From NCBI RefSeq assembly GCF_900174585.1, contig NZ_FWPT01000002.1:124001-188000 (forward strand): DNA of 64,000 nt. Reading direction: 5' to 3'. Positions 1-8,969 of the stretch are shown here, piece after piece (within the stretch, counting starts at the first letter, position 1; every line of letters starts with the position of its first letter). Origin of the DNA: Parendozoicomonas haliclonae. Lineage in GTDB: Bacteria; Pseudomonadota; Gammaproteobacteria; Pseudomonadales; Endozoicomonadaceae. Under the pieces are notes generated by a model. It was not told where the DNA came from. It was given only the letters and a program-made list of their open reading frames with translations, and did no database searches. A program made the translations under genes and the position numbers.

Positions 1-7
1 GCCAGCA

Positions 8-490
8 TTGACTGCACCGTCATCAATCAGCCGACCGGCCCGATATAAGATGGATCTGGCAGGACTTCAGGCTGTATGTGAAGCCAATTACCGTCAGTTA
101 TTTAAAGTGGCGCAGGATGCCCTGTGTGCGCAAAAGGGTTCTGTAAAGCTGCTCTCGAGTGAATGGATGAACCATTCATCCAAAGCTCATCTGGAAGTGC
201 TGGAACAAACCCGTTATACCAGTCTGGTTGCTCTCAGCCTGACCTCTCGCCTGCATGACTGGCTGACACTGCCGCAGATGCAGATTCGCCTTTACCACGA
301 TGTTCAAATGGCAGAGGTTGTTTCGGCGGACCATTACCGGAACCTGTCAGCCGTTTACGAGTACCCGAACCCGGCCATGCATCTGCCGGATGAGAAGCAT
401 CAGCTCAATCTTTTGCTGGCCGAATGGCTTGCCCATTTCCTTGAAACCGGTTTATCGACTGAACCACTGTCTAAAAAACTGCCAACCTGA
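8..490 (+). CDS. DUF1249 family protein (YqiB-like)
   Basis: A small soluble protein of the DUF1249/YqiB family, whose biochemical role is not known. The family hallmark is the N-terminal stretch MDLAGLQAVCEANYRQL (from about residue 15) followed by a compact alpha/beta domain; the middle segment with QIRLYHDVQMAEV and the C-terminal LNLLLAEWLAHFL also fit. The frame is open to the left edge of the window; the first start-type codon is TTG at 8, but the true start could lie at that TTG, at ATG 50, or just outside. In enterobacteria and pseudomonads this gene sits between nudF and cpdA, and here cpdA follows 84 bases downstream on the same strand, which supports the call. Function is unassigned. 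Confidence 0.8.
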   Translation: MTAPSSISRPARYKMDLAGLQAVCEANYRQLFKVAQDALCAQKGSVKLLSSEWMNHSSKAHLEVLEQTRYTSLVALSLTSRLHDWLTLPQMQIRLYHDVQMAEVVSADHYRNLSAVYEYPNPAMHLPDEKHQLNLLLAEWLAHFLETGLSTEPLSKKLPT

Positions 491-574
491 TAACAGAATC
501 CCATTCCCCTATGGAGTCTGGCGTTTTCTGTGTTTATGATGCCCTAAACAACACCAACCATAACTGGAAAAACC

Positions 575-1366
575 TTGCTACACCGTCCATCCACTCTGAT
601 CCAGATCAGCGACTCTCATCTGTTTGCCAATGATGAGCGCAGCCTGTTGGGTATTAAAACCCGTCAGTCGTTTGCTGACGTGATAAAAATGATCAGGGCG
701 CAGGAAAGCGAGATTGACCATATTGTGGTGACGGGAGATATCTCTCAGGACGACTCCATGGAGTCCTATCACTACTGCCATAAGGTGTTGTCAGATATGC
801 ATGTGCCCTTCTCATGGCTGAAGGGCAATCATGATGATATGTCCACAGCGGCCAGCGTGATGTATCAGGCCAATTTCCCGGATATTCAGGAAGTCGGTAA
901 CTGGCTGATTCTGATGGTGGATACCCACGTATCCGGCGAGATTCACGGCATGATCTCCGAAGAAGCTATGGCCCGACTGGAAGAGCAGCTGGTTACCCAT
1001 CAGGACCGCCCTCTGCTGGTCGCCATGCACCACCACCCGATCCCGGTTCACAGCCGCTGGATGGATGATATCTGTCTCAGCAACCGGGAAGCCGTGATGA
1101 CCCTGCTCAAGGGTTACCCTCAGGTGCAGGCCGTCATCCATGGCCATACCCACCAAGAGCGGGATCAGGTCTATAACGGTATTCGTGTGCTGGGTATCCC
1201 CTCTACCTGTGTACAGTTCGCGCCAGGGTCAGAGGATTTTGCCGTCGATAACCAGCAGCCAGGCTACCGCAGACTGCGTCTCTTCCCCGATGGCCGGATT
1301 GAGACAAGCGTCCACAGACTGCCGGATAACACCTGGCTGCCAGACCGCTCTCAGGCAGGTTATTGA
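575..1366 (+). CDS. cpdA: 3',5'-cyclic-AMP phosphodiesterase CpdA
   Basis: Class III cyclic nucleotide phosphodiesterase that hydrolyses cAMP to AMP in the cytoplasm and so tunes CRP-dependent regulation. The 263-residue protein carries the calcineurin-like metallophosphatase signature in order: SDSHLF near residue 12, TGDISQD near 54, KGNHDD near 83, AMHHHPIP near 150 and IHGHTHQ near 188; these supply the binuclear metal ligands. The start is TTG at 575: an in-frame stop lies at 545-547 and no ATG occurs between, so TTG is the only reasonable start near the conserved N-terminus (LIQISDSHLF). It follows the YqiB-like gene on the same strand, the usual arrangement for cpdA. Length is normal for the family. 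Confidence 0.92.
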   Translation: MLHRPSTLIQISDSHLFANDERSLLGIKTRQSFADVIKMIRAQESEIDHIVVTGDISQDDSMESYHYCHKVLSDMHVPFSWLKGNHDDMSTAASVMYQANFPDIQEVGNWLILMVDTHVSGEIHGMISEEAMARLEEQLVTHQDRPLLVAMHHHPIPVHSRWMDDICLSNREAVMTLLKGYPQVQAVIHGHTHQERDQVYNGIRVLGIPSTCVQFAPGSEDFAVDNQQPGYRRLRLFPDGRIETSVHRLPDNTWLPDRSQAGY

Positions 1367-1502
1367 CGCCTGAACCACCGCCCCAAACCATCGGCAACCA
1401 GCCCTGCTGCCTTTATTCTAATTAGATATTACAGCGCCTTTTTACCCTGCTTCTTCTTTCCTAAATTTGAACATGAGGCAGCAGTACAAAGGATTTGTGA
1501 TC

Positions 1503-1736
1503 ATGTCCCGCCCGCAGTATGAGTCTGAGACATTCGCTCCCGGTGATGGTCTCCCTGAAGGTCTTGAACACCGCAAGAGCAAATCAGAACGGCAAAGATG
1601 CAAACGCAAACGCGCCCGCAGCATTCGCAAGGGTATCGATTCCTACTTTGAGAAGAAGAATCTCAGAGATCAGATCGGCGACGATTTTGATGATGACGAT
1701 CTGGATATGGGAGAAGAGGAGAGCTGGTATCACTGA
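1503..1736 (+). CDS. small charged protein, PA3496-like
   Basis: A 77-residue, highly charged protein. It has a basic central block (HRKSKSERQRCKRKRARSIR), a helix resembling IDSYFEKKNLRDQIGDDF, and an acidic tail DDDDLDMGEEE. This layout matches the small PA3496 family of pseudomonads, which has been suggested to affect envelope integrity; the assignment is from pattern recognition and the function is unproven. The ATG at 1503 is chosen over the upstream ATG at 1467 because AAAGGA lies at about 1488, a suitable ribosome-binding distance, and the upstream extension is not family-like. It is convergent with ybfF, whose stop lies 22 bases away. Confidence 0.6.
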   Translation: MSRPQYESETFAPGDGLPEGLEHRKSKSERQRCKRKRARSIRKGIDSYFEKKNLRDQIGDDFDDDDLDMGEEESWYH

Positions 1737-1758
1737 TACCGGCTCTTTCAAAATAAGC

Positions 1759-2553
1759 TCAAAGCTCTGAGAGAAAACGTTCAACGATTCCGTTAAACAG
1801 CTCCGGCTTTTCGGCATGCAGCCAGTGCCCCACACCAGATACCACCTTCAGCGATGCATTCGGGAACAGCGCCCCGATTACCGACTTATGCTCCGGTAGC
1901 AAGTAATCAGACTCCCCGCCTTTTACAAACAACACCGGCCCGGTAAATGACTTGCCAGTGTTATCCGGTTCAGATCGGATTTCATCATAATTGGCCACCA
2001 GCGCCGGAGCATTCATACGCCAGACAAACTCGCCCTGATCGTTACGCATCAAACTTTTGATCAGCAGCTGCCTTACAGCGGGCATCTCTATAAATCGTGC
2101 AAACTGGGCATCAGCTTCTGCTCTGGAGGTCGCCAGCTCCGGCTGATAGTTCTCTATAGCCTGAATCACATTCTCATGCCGGTGGGTGTAACTCACCGGA
2201 GCAATATCACCAACAATAATGGCCTTGATACGCTGCGGGAAATCCAGGGCCATCTGCATGGCCGTTTTACCGCCCATGGAGTGCCCAAGTACGATTGCCT
2301 GCTCAATAGCGAGATGGTCCATCAGGCGTACTACATCAGCAGCCATCACCTGATAGTTCATTTCCTCATCGTGGAAAGAACGACCATGGTTACGCAGATC
2401 AACGGAAATCACCTGATACTGCTCTGCCAGCCTGCGGGCTACAGGCGTCAGGTTATCCATATTGCCAAACAGACCATGCAGGATAAATAAAGGCTCGCCT
2501 TCCCCCTTCTCTCGCCCCTGCACTCGATAATTAAGAATTCTGTCGTCAGTCAT
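1759..2553 (-). CDS. ybfF: alpha/beta hydrolase, YbfF-type esterase
   Basis: Serine esterase of the alpha/beta hydrolase fold, acting on short acyl-ester or acyl-CoA-type substrates in the cytoplasm; the physiological substrate is uncertain. Visible elements: oxyanion-hole segment LHGLFGNMDNL (about residue 26), nucleophile elbow GHSMGGKTAMQ (Ser near residue 93), and the C-terminal histidine region SGVGHWLHAEKPE. The HGLFG and VDLRNHGRS segments are typical of the YbfF clade. At 264 residues it is full length. The ATG at 2553 is the first start in frame. The gene is divergent from the molybdenum-hydroxylase gene starting near 2665. Confidence 0.85.
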   Translation of the reverse strand: MTDDRILNYRVQGREKGEGEPLFILHGLFGNMDNLTPVARRLAEQYQVISVDLRNHGRSFHDEEMNYQVMAADVVRLMDHLAIEQAIVLGHSMGGKTAMQMALDFPQRIKAIIVGDIAPVSYTHRHENVIQAIENYQPELATSRAEADAQFARFIEMPAVRQLLIKSLMRNDQGEFVWRMNAPALVANYDEIRSEPDNTGKSFTGPVLFVKGGESDYLLPEHKSVIGALFPNASLKVVSGVGHWLHAEKPELFNGIVERFLSEL

Positions 2554-2664
2554 ATCGTACCGCTGTCATTTTTTATAAGGCTAAGTATCCCATCATTCCA
2601 TCGCTCTGCCCAAGAGCTTGCTACTTTATCAACAGTGACCGGAACCAGAACGGCCAGGCCGCCT

Positions 2665-5439
2665 ATGCCACACGACGAAACACAACTATCGTCCCTGTTT
2701 CAGCAACGTTGTACACGCAGACGGTTTATCAAAACAGCGGCCGGTACAACCGTGGTCGTTCACTTTATCCCGATCAGTGCTTTCAGTGATATCACTCTGC
2801 CAAAGGAGAAAAGCTCTAACTGGCAATCGGAACCCGGTGTAGCCAAACAACGCATTGATGGCCATGCCAAGGTTACCGGCCAGAAAATCTATGCCCGGGA
2901 TTTTCGCTTTTACGATATGCACGGATGGCCGCAGGACGGTCAGCATATCGTTATTGTTCGAGCCAAAAATACCACCAATCCCTTTACCGGCTTTGATTTA
3001 AAGAAGCTGGGATCAGAATGCCAGCCAGTACAGGTTCTTTATGGTGACGAAATCATCAGTCGCCTGCATCGCCCCCGACATAGCAAACACTTCAAACATC
3101 AGGATCACCCAATTCCCGGCCCGGTTAACCCGGTGCCAGATATGGCCGAGCACCCTTATATTGTTCCCCGAGGAGAGACGGCCAACTACTACGGCCAGCC
3201 GCTGGCCTTTCTGTACTTTAATAATTTGAGCTGCAGCCTGAAGGTGCAGGAGCTGCTGCGTACCAAAGAGATTGCCACCTATGATCCTGAGCTGGCTGAC
3301 CTGCCTTATCAGGCTTCGCAGGGAATGATGCACCTTGTGCGGTACCATGACGGCAACCGGGACCTGTTTTCTTTTTATCAGAATGGTGGCGCAAAGGATT
3401 ATCAGAAACAGGCTGACCAGTGGCAGCAACGGATACAACAGGAGATTGATCAATCTGACCACGGGTTCCACAAGATGAGCTGCTCCATGCAGGCGATGGA
3501 TCCGATGTTTATGGAACCGGAGAGTGGCATGGCCTGGTACGACAGCCCCTCCAAAACTCTGAACATGCTGCTGGGCACCCAGTCACCGGGTGATGATGTG
3601 AATAACATCCTAACCGCCTTCTCCCATCCAAAAGCACCCGCCAGCGTTAGCACCGTTAATTTTTATACCTGCTATCTCGGTGGCGGGTTTGGCGGACGGG
3701 ATCGCTCCATGCTGCCCTTGAACCTTGCGATTGCAGCTGTCGCCAGCGATGGCGTGCCCATCCGCATTGCCAACACTCGCTTTGAACAGTTTCAGTCAGG
3801 CGTTAAACGTCATGGAACAAAAGCCATTGAGCAGCTGCATGTGGATGATCAGGGCTTTATCCAGAACCAGGTTGTCGATATCACGCTTGACGGCGGCGGA
3901 CGCAAAAACCTCAGCCCCTTTGTGGTTCAGCAGGCAGCTCTTATGTCGTGCGGAGCCTACAGCATTCCCAAAACCTCCGTGCACACCAGCGCCGAGTTTT
4001 CCGAGAATATTATCAGTGGTGCTCAGCGCGGCTTTGGTGGTCCGCAGGCTTTCTTTGCTATTGAAACCCTGCTGGATGATATAGCCCGAACCCGGGAGCT
4101 TGATCCCATATCCCTACGAATGCAGAACCTGCTAAAGCCCGGTGGCACCTTTCTGACCGGCTCGATGGTTAACGACAATCTACAGATGCCACTGATGCTG
4201 AAAACCGCTCAGCAGCACAAGATCTGGCAACAACAGAAAGCACAACGCGAACACTGGCATCGTCATCACAAGCTGCTCTATGGCGTTGGCTTTGCCATGA
4301 CCATGCAGTCTTTTGGCACCGGCGGAGAGGGGCTGACGAACAAAGTCCACCTGAACCGTGATGGCACCATTGAAGTCGCCACAGAGTCGGTAGATATGGG
4401 CAATGGCTCAGCCACCACTCTGGCACTGGCGACTGCAGATGTACTGGGAACCAATGCCAACAATATTCATATGGGCCAGAGTAACCTGTTCCCTCTACTC
4501 AATATGCACACTGGTGGTGAGACGCGCTGGAAGGATGACCGCTGGACGGCTGTGGGGGTGAGTTCTTCCGGTGCCTGTGAAACCGCATACCACCAGAGCT
4601 TTATAGTTGGGCAGGCTGCCCGGGTTTTATACGACGCCGCACTGATTCCAGCCGCTCTCGCTCTGTGGCAGCGGAATGAGTCACCGGCCAATATGCGTTG
4701 GCATAAAGGCCTGTTGGTTTCAGACGACGAAAGACTTACACCTCTTTCCATGCAGCAGCTTGCCGAGCAAGTCTATCAGGATCATGGCATCACCACGGCT
4801 TTGGCCCACGGTTTCCATCTGCGGAACTGGGTCACAGCGGATTACCGGATAAACAACCAGACTTACCGCTGGGTCATTGATGGCCTGGCTGTACAGCGGG
4901 CCGGCAGTCAGAAGCTGGATTATGTGCCTCGCTTCAATGGCCAGTATCCCGATCCAGCGGATCAATATATGATCCGGGCACTATTTACTCCCTGCGCCAG
5001 CCTTATCGGACTCACCGTGAATGCCCATACCGGTGAAACCAAAGTCCGAGAATCAGCCACCATTTTGAATGCCGGCAAAGTCTTATGTGAACCTCTGGTA
5101 TCTGGCCAAAGCCAGGGCGGACTGGCGATGTCTATTGGCTACACATTGATGGAAGATATTCCGCCGGGTAAAGACGGTGCTGCCAGCGGCCAGTGGAACC
5201 TCGATAAATACCAGCTCCCCAAAGCTCAGGATGTTCCTATTGATAATCAGGAACTGGTCTTGATTCCACCTTTGCCCGAGCAGGTTGCCGGACGAGGGAT
5301 TGGCGAGGCCGCCATGTGCGCCGTCCCTGCTGCAATTTCCAACGCGATGATGGATGCTACCGGGCATCGCTTCACCAGCATGCCGATTACTTCCGCCAAA
5401 GTGCTGGCTCGACTGCAGGGCAAACCACAGCCAGCCTAA
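2665..5439 (+). CDS. xanthine dehydrogenase-family molybdopterin-binding subunit, Tat exported
   Basis: Large catalytic subunit of a molybdenum hydroxylase (xanthine dehydrogenase / aldehyde oxidase / isoquinoline oxidoreductase superfamily). The N-terminus carries a Tat signal, CTRRRFIKTAAG, followed by a hydrophobic stretch, so it is probably exported folded with its cofactor. Molybdopterin-binding motifs are present: YLGGGFGGRDRS, GAQRGFGGPQAF, and the C-terminal GRGIGEAAM containing the catalytic glutamate. A GTG start at 2635 is also open, but ATG 2665 leaves a normal Tat n-region; neither has a strong ribosome-binding site. Oddly, no [2Fe-2S] partner subunit, FAD subunit or cytochrome lies next to it. 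The substrate cannot be read from sequence. Confidence 0.78.
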   Translation: MPHDETQLSSLFQQRCTRRRFIKTAAGTTVVVHFIPISAFSDITLPKEKSSNWQSEPGVAKQRIDGHAKVTGQKIYARDFRFYDMHGWPQDGQHIVIVRAKNTTNPFTGFDLKKLGSECQPVQVLYGDEIISRLHRPRHSKHFKHQDHPIPGPVNPVPDMAEHPYIVPRGETANYYGQPLAFLYFNNLSCSLKVQELLRTKEIATYDPELADLPYQASQGMMHLVRYHDGNRDLFSFYQNGGAKDYQKQADQWQQRIQQEIDQSDHGFHKMSCSMQAMDPMFMEPESGMAWYDSPSKTLNMLLGTQSPGDDVNNILTAFSHPKAPASVSTVNFYTCYLGGGFGGRDRSMLPLNLAIAAVASDGVPIRIANTRFEQFQSGVKRHGTKAIEQLHVDDQGFIQNQVVDITLDGGGRKNLSPFVVQQAALMSCGAYSIPKTSVHTSAEFSENIISGAQRGFGGPQAFFAIETLLDDIARTRELDPISLRMQNLLKPGGTFLTGSMVNDNLQMPLMLKTAQQHKIWQQQKAQREHWHRHHKLLYGVGFAMTMQSFGTGGEGLTNKVHLNRDGTIEVATESVDMGNGSATTLALATADVLGTNANNIHMGQSNLFPLLNMHTGGETRWKDDRWTAVGVSSSGACETAYHQSFIVGQAARVLYDAALIPAALALWQRNESPANMRWHKGLLVSDDERLTPLSMQQLAEQVYQDHGITTALAHGFHLRNWVTADYRINNQTYRWVIDGLAVQRAGSQKLDYVPRFNGQYPDPADQYMIRALFTPCASLIGLTVNAHTGETKVRESATILNAGKVLCEPLVSGQSQGGLAMSIGYTLMEDIPPGKDGAASGQWNLDKYQLPKAQDVPIDNQELVLIPPLPEQVAGRGIGEAAMCAVPAAISNAMMDATGHRFTSMPITSAKVLARLQGKPQPA

Positions 5440-5526
5440 CCTCGTAAAACTCCAGAAGTCCGACGATCAGCCGATAACCCTCGATTGCATATTTCATTCA
5501 CAGATTTTGCTTCAGGGTTTGGGTTC

Positions 5527-7344
5527 ATGTTTCGCAAGGTTTTCTTTCTCGCCATTATTGTTCTGCTAACCACCAGCTTCTTTTTTCACCCGGAAATTCT
5601 GACCATCACCGCAGGTGTATCGCTGTTTCTGTTTGGCATGCTGTGTCTGGAACAGGGCTTCCGGCAGGCCAGTGGCGGTGTATTGGCTCGCATCATTGAA
5701 CGGGCCACCGGCAATCGCTGGAGTAGTTATGCGACGGGAGCCTTTGCCACCAGCCTGCTGCAATCCAGCTCGCTAAGCTCAGTGATTACCGTGTCCTTTG
5801 TCAGTACCCGGCTGGTCACCCTGAGTGCCGGGCTGGCTCTGGTGATAGGTTCCGGGCTGGGTTCCACCTTCGGCACCTGGCTGATGGCGGCCTACGGCAT
5901 GAAAGTGGCTATCAGTCATTACGCCATGCCCATGCTGGTGATGGGCACCTTGTTGCAACTTCAGAAAGGTCATCGAACCCGCAGCAGTGGTTATATCCTG
6001 CTCGGAATCGGCTTCCTGTTCTTGGGAATTCATTATATTCGTGAAGGGATGGCCGAGGCGGGCGATCTCTCGCTTCTTACCAGCAACTATGGTCTGCTGG
6101 GTGGCGTACTGGCCGGAACGGTTCTGACTGTTCTGATGCAATCCAGCCACGCATTACTGGTGCTGGTTATCGCTGCCATGGCCAACCAGCTGCTGTCACT
6201 GGAACAAGCTCTGGCGCTGTGCATTGGCACCAATATCGGCACGACCACCACCGCAGCTTTGGCTTCAATCAGTGCCACCATCGACGGTCGTCGTCTGGCA
6301 CTCGGTAACCTGCTGTTTAAACTCTGCGCCACATTCATAGTCTTGCCGTTTATGCCCTGGTGGCAAAGTCTGGTGATGGCACTCTCTCAAACGCTTAACA
6401 TCGCTGATCAGCCGATGATGCAGCTGGCACTGTTTCATTCCCTGTTCAACCTGGCGGGTGCATTGTTGATCATTCCCGTACTGGGGCTGACTGTTCGCCT
6501 GTTGCAGCTACTAATTCCCACCAGAGAAAAGAACACCAGCCTGGAGCTACCCCTGCCTCAGCAACAACCAGTGCGGGCAAAGCTTCTGACCAAAGCCATG
6601 CAGGAACACCCGGATGCGGCACTCAAAGCCTTGAATACCGAAGGCGGTGAGCTTTACCAAAGAACCATCGCCCTGATCAGCTTTGGTCTCTATATCCAGC
6701 CAGAGCTGCTGTACAACGACCAGCAACCACTGGACGACACTATCCCGCCCTGGCCCAACTGGCGTGTTGGCAAGCTGTATAAGCTGCAGATCCGGGAACT
6801 ATATGACGATATAACCCGCTTTGCCGACGATATCGCTTCAGATATCAGCCCCTCTCAAAGAGAAAGCCTGCATGCCATCCTGAGTGCCTGCGAAAACTTT
6901 ATCTCGGCGATTAAACAACTGCGGCTGCTACAGAAAAGCCTGCGCCGTAACCTTAACAACGAACATGATCCGGTTCGGAAGCACTATCTGATGCTGCGTA
7001 AACGGATTATCAAAACCATCCGTACCATTCACCAACTAGCGGATGATGAAACGCTGGATATCACCGAAGCTGTACATGCCCTGAAAAAGGACCTCTATAA
7101 GCAGGACCTGTTAACTGGTGATTCCCTGTCCAACTTCCTAAAAGACGACGAGACCACCCCACTCCACGCCATGCAGCTGATTAACGACAATGGCACTGCA
7201 CACACGATCTGCAACAGCCTGATTGATGGCGCTGTGATTCTGCTGGTTCAGGGTGAACGCAATATTATCCGCCAGCGTGATGAAGCCGTGCAGGATTACC
7301 TGAGCTGTGGCAATTGGTCGGAAAAAGGATTACAACCCCAATAA
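5527..7344 (+). CDS. Na/Pi cotransporter family protein with PhoU-like tail
   Basis: Inner-membrane sodium/phosphate symporter-type protein of 605 residues. It shows the two inverted repeats expected of the NptA/YjbB family, each with a QSS motif: LLQSSSLSSVITVSF and VLMQSSHALLVLVI, set among about eight to nine hydrophobic segments in the first 330 residues. The remaining C-terminal part (about 340-600) is helical and charged and resembles the PhoU-like regulatory domain. ATG 5527 is preferred over the TTG at 5485: the upstream extension is short and CAGGG lies in front of the ATG. The gene is followed 24 bases later by the DUF4202 gene and may be cotranscribed with it. Transported ion is inferred from the family only. 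Confidence 0.85.
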   Translation: MFRKVFFLAIIVLLTTSFFFHPEILTITAGVSLFLFGMLCLEQGFRQASGGVLARIIERATGNRWSSYATGAFATSLLQSSSLSSVITVSFVSTRLVTLSAGLALVIGSGLGSTFGTWLMAAYGMKVAISHYAMPMLVMGTLLQLQKGHRTRSSGYILLGIGFLFLGIHYIREGMAEAGDLSLLTSNYGLLGGVLAGTVLTVLMQSSHALLVLVIAAMANQLLSLEQALALCIGTNIGTTTTAALASISATIDGRRLALGNLLFKLCATFIVLPFMPWWQSLVMALSQTLNIADQPMMQLALFHSLFNLAGALLIIPVLGLTVRLLQLLIPTREKNTSLELPLPQQQPVRAKLLTKAMQEHPDAALKALNTEGGELYQRTIALISFGLYIQPELLYNDQQPLDDTIPPWPNWRVGKLYKLQIRELYDDITRFADDIASDISPSQRESLHAILSACENFISAIKQLRLLQKSLRRNLNNEHDPVRKHYLMLRKRIIKTIRTIHQLADDETLDITEAVHALKKDLYKQDLLTGDSLSNFLKDDETTPLHAMQLINDNGTAHTICNSLIDGAVILLVQGERNIIRQRDEAVQDYLSCGNWSEKGLQPQ

Positions 7345-7368
7345 CGAATTCAACACTCGAGAATAATA

Positions 7369-7935
7369 ATGTCCCGTCTAGAAGCGACTCTGCAGGCAAT
7401 TGATGAGCTACATAAACAGGATCCCAAAACTGTTGACGGTAAAGCCGAAGAGCTGACTTACGCCGAGCACTGTAGCCGCTGGCTTGACCGGTTAGCTCCT
7501 GACGCTTCGGAAGAACTGCAGATTGCCGTACGCAGCCAGCATCTGTGCCGCTGGGAGATTCCCCGGAAGGATTATCCTATGGACAGAACCGGCTATCTGA
7601 AATGGCGCACCGCATTGGGCAAGCTCCATGCCGACAAAGCCATTGCCGTGATGCAGGCTCAGGGTTATGAGCAGGAGAGCTGCGAACGGACAGCGACCAT
7701 TATTCGTAAGCTGGGCATCAAGCGCGATGCCGAGGTACAGACACTGGAAGACTGCGCCTGTCTGGTATTTCTGGAAACCGGCTTTTTGGCCTTTGCTGAG
7801 AAACATTCCGAAGAAAAGATCATTTCTATAGTGCAGAAGACCTGGGCAAAAATGTCAGAAACGGCTCAGCAAGAGGCACTGAAGTTGCCATTCCCGGATC
7901 AGGCACTCGCTCTTCTTAATAAAGCCCTGAACTAA
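7369..7935 (+). CDS. DUF4202 domain-containing protein
   Basis: A 188-residue soluble helical protein of the DUF4202 family, of unknown function. Family-typical segments are AIDELHKQDP at the N-terminus, the central LCRWEIPRKDYPMDRTGYLK and the acidic DCACLVFLETGF near residue 127. Conserved histidine, arginine and aspartate residues suggest an enzyme with an HD-like helical arrangement, but this is not demonstrated. The ATG at 7369 follows a gap of only 24 bases after the Na/Pi cotransporter gene, so the two may be one transcription unit. An inverted repeat follows at 7982-8017. Confidence 0.8.
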   Translation: MSRLEATLQAIDELHKQDPKTVDGKAEELTYAEHCSRWLDRLAPDASEELQIAVRSQHLCRWEIPRKDYPMDRTGYLKWRTALGKLHADKAIAVMQAQGYEQESCERTATIIRKLGIKRDAEVQTLEDCACLVFLETGFLAFAEKHSEEKIISIVQKTWAKMSETAQQEALKLPFPDQALALLNKALN

Positions 7936-7981
7936 CCTCCTCCCAAACGACCACATACGTACAATCCGAACTTCATCTTTC

Positions 7982-8017
7982 TTGCGCTCTTAACCAAAAC
8001 AGGGGAAAAGAGCGCAA
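7982..8017. repeat. 10-bp inverted repeat upstream of the EamA gene
   Basis: The arms TTGCGCTCTT (7982-7991) and AAGAGCGCAA (8008-8017) are exact complements with a 16-base loop. It lies between the DUF4202 and EamA genes, 26 bases before the latter's ATG. No clear T-tract follows on the plus strand, so it may be a weak terminator or a leader hairpin; its role is not determined. Confidence 0.5.
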
Positions 8018-8043
8018 ATCGATTTCCACTCCAACACTCCAAG

Positions 8044-8955
8044 ATGACAAACCAGAAAAACCAGAAGCTGGCACTGCTGTGTGGCCTGGCCACAGTACTG
8101 TTATGGTCAACAGTTGCCAGTGCTTTCAAAATATCCCTGATGGTACTGACACCACTCCAGCTTGTTTCCGGGGCTGCGATTGTTTCTCTGGCCGCGCTGC
8201 TGGTCAGCGTCAGCATAAGAGGTCAGCTGCCGCAGGTTATCCGCGCTTTAAAACAACGGCCTTTGTTTTATCTGGCTCTTGGAGCACTGAACCCAACAGC
8301 CTACTACCTGGCTCTATTTGCCGGTTATGATCGCCTGCCTGCGCAGATCGCATCACCGGTCAATTACACATGGGCTGTTCTGCTGCCCCTGCTGGCAGCC
8401 CCCATTCTTAAACAGGCGCTGACCCGCTGGCAGTTGATGGGCTGCCTGGTTGGTTATCTTGGCGTCGCCGTGATTGCTACCCGCGGGGAGTTTAATGGCC
8501 TCAACAATGTTGACCCGCTGGGCCTCGGGCTGATCCTTGTCTCGGCCGTACTTTGGTGCCTTTACTGGATTCTTAATACTGGCAATAAAGAAGATGCCAT
8601 TGTCAGCCTGTGCAGCTGCACACTGTGTTCTCTGCCAATGCTGCTAATCATTAATATTATTCAGGGAGACTGGCCGACCCTGACGGCAGGTGCACTTGCA
8701 GGTGCCGCCTATGTGGGACTGTTTGAAATGGGCATTACCTCCATGCTCTGGCTGCAAGCTCTGAAAACCGCCGAGAACACCTCGCAGATTTCCAGCCTGG
8801 CCTTTCTCTCGCCACTGCTGTCCATTATCTGGATCAGCACCGTGCTGGGAGAAACCATTCACCCGACCGTCTACCCAGGTATGGCACTGATTCTTATAGG
8901 TATGGCAATTACCCAATGGGCTGATCGCCGCCGCGCAGTTCCCAGTGCGGCCTGA
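8044..8955 (+). CDS. EamA family transporter (drug/metabolite transporter superfamily)
   Basis: Inner-membrane permease of 303 residues with ten predicted hydrophobic segments arranged as two EamA repeats (about residues 8-140 and 155-295). Family-like segments include LLWSTVASAFKIS at the N-terminus, ALNPTAYYLALFAGYDRLPAQIASPVNYTWA (first repeat end, split here as a description of residues 81-111) and FLSPLLSIIWISTVLGE in the second repeat. Such proteins usually export amino acids or metabolites; the substrate cannot be assigned. The ATG at 8044 lacks a convincing Shine-Dalgarno, and a hairpin sits just upstream. It ends 14 bases from the convergent MocR-type regulator. Confidence 0.87.
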   Translation: MTNQKNQKLALLCGLATVLLWSTVASAFKISLMVLTPLQLVSGAAIVSLAALLVSVSIRGQLPQVIRALKQRPLFYLALGALNPTAYYLALFAGYDRLPAQIASPVNYTWAVLLPLLAAPILKQALTRWQLMGCLVGYLGVAVIATRGEFNGLNNVDPLGLGLILVSAVLWCLYWILNTGNKEDAIVSLCSCTLCSLPMLLIINIIQGDWPTLTAGALAGAAYVGLFEMGITSMLWLQALKTAENTSQISSLAFLSPLLSIIWISTVLGETIHPTVYPGMALILIGMAITQWADRRRAVPSAA

Positions 8956-8969
8956 TTCACACTAAAACA

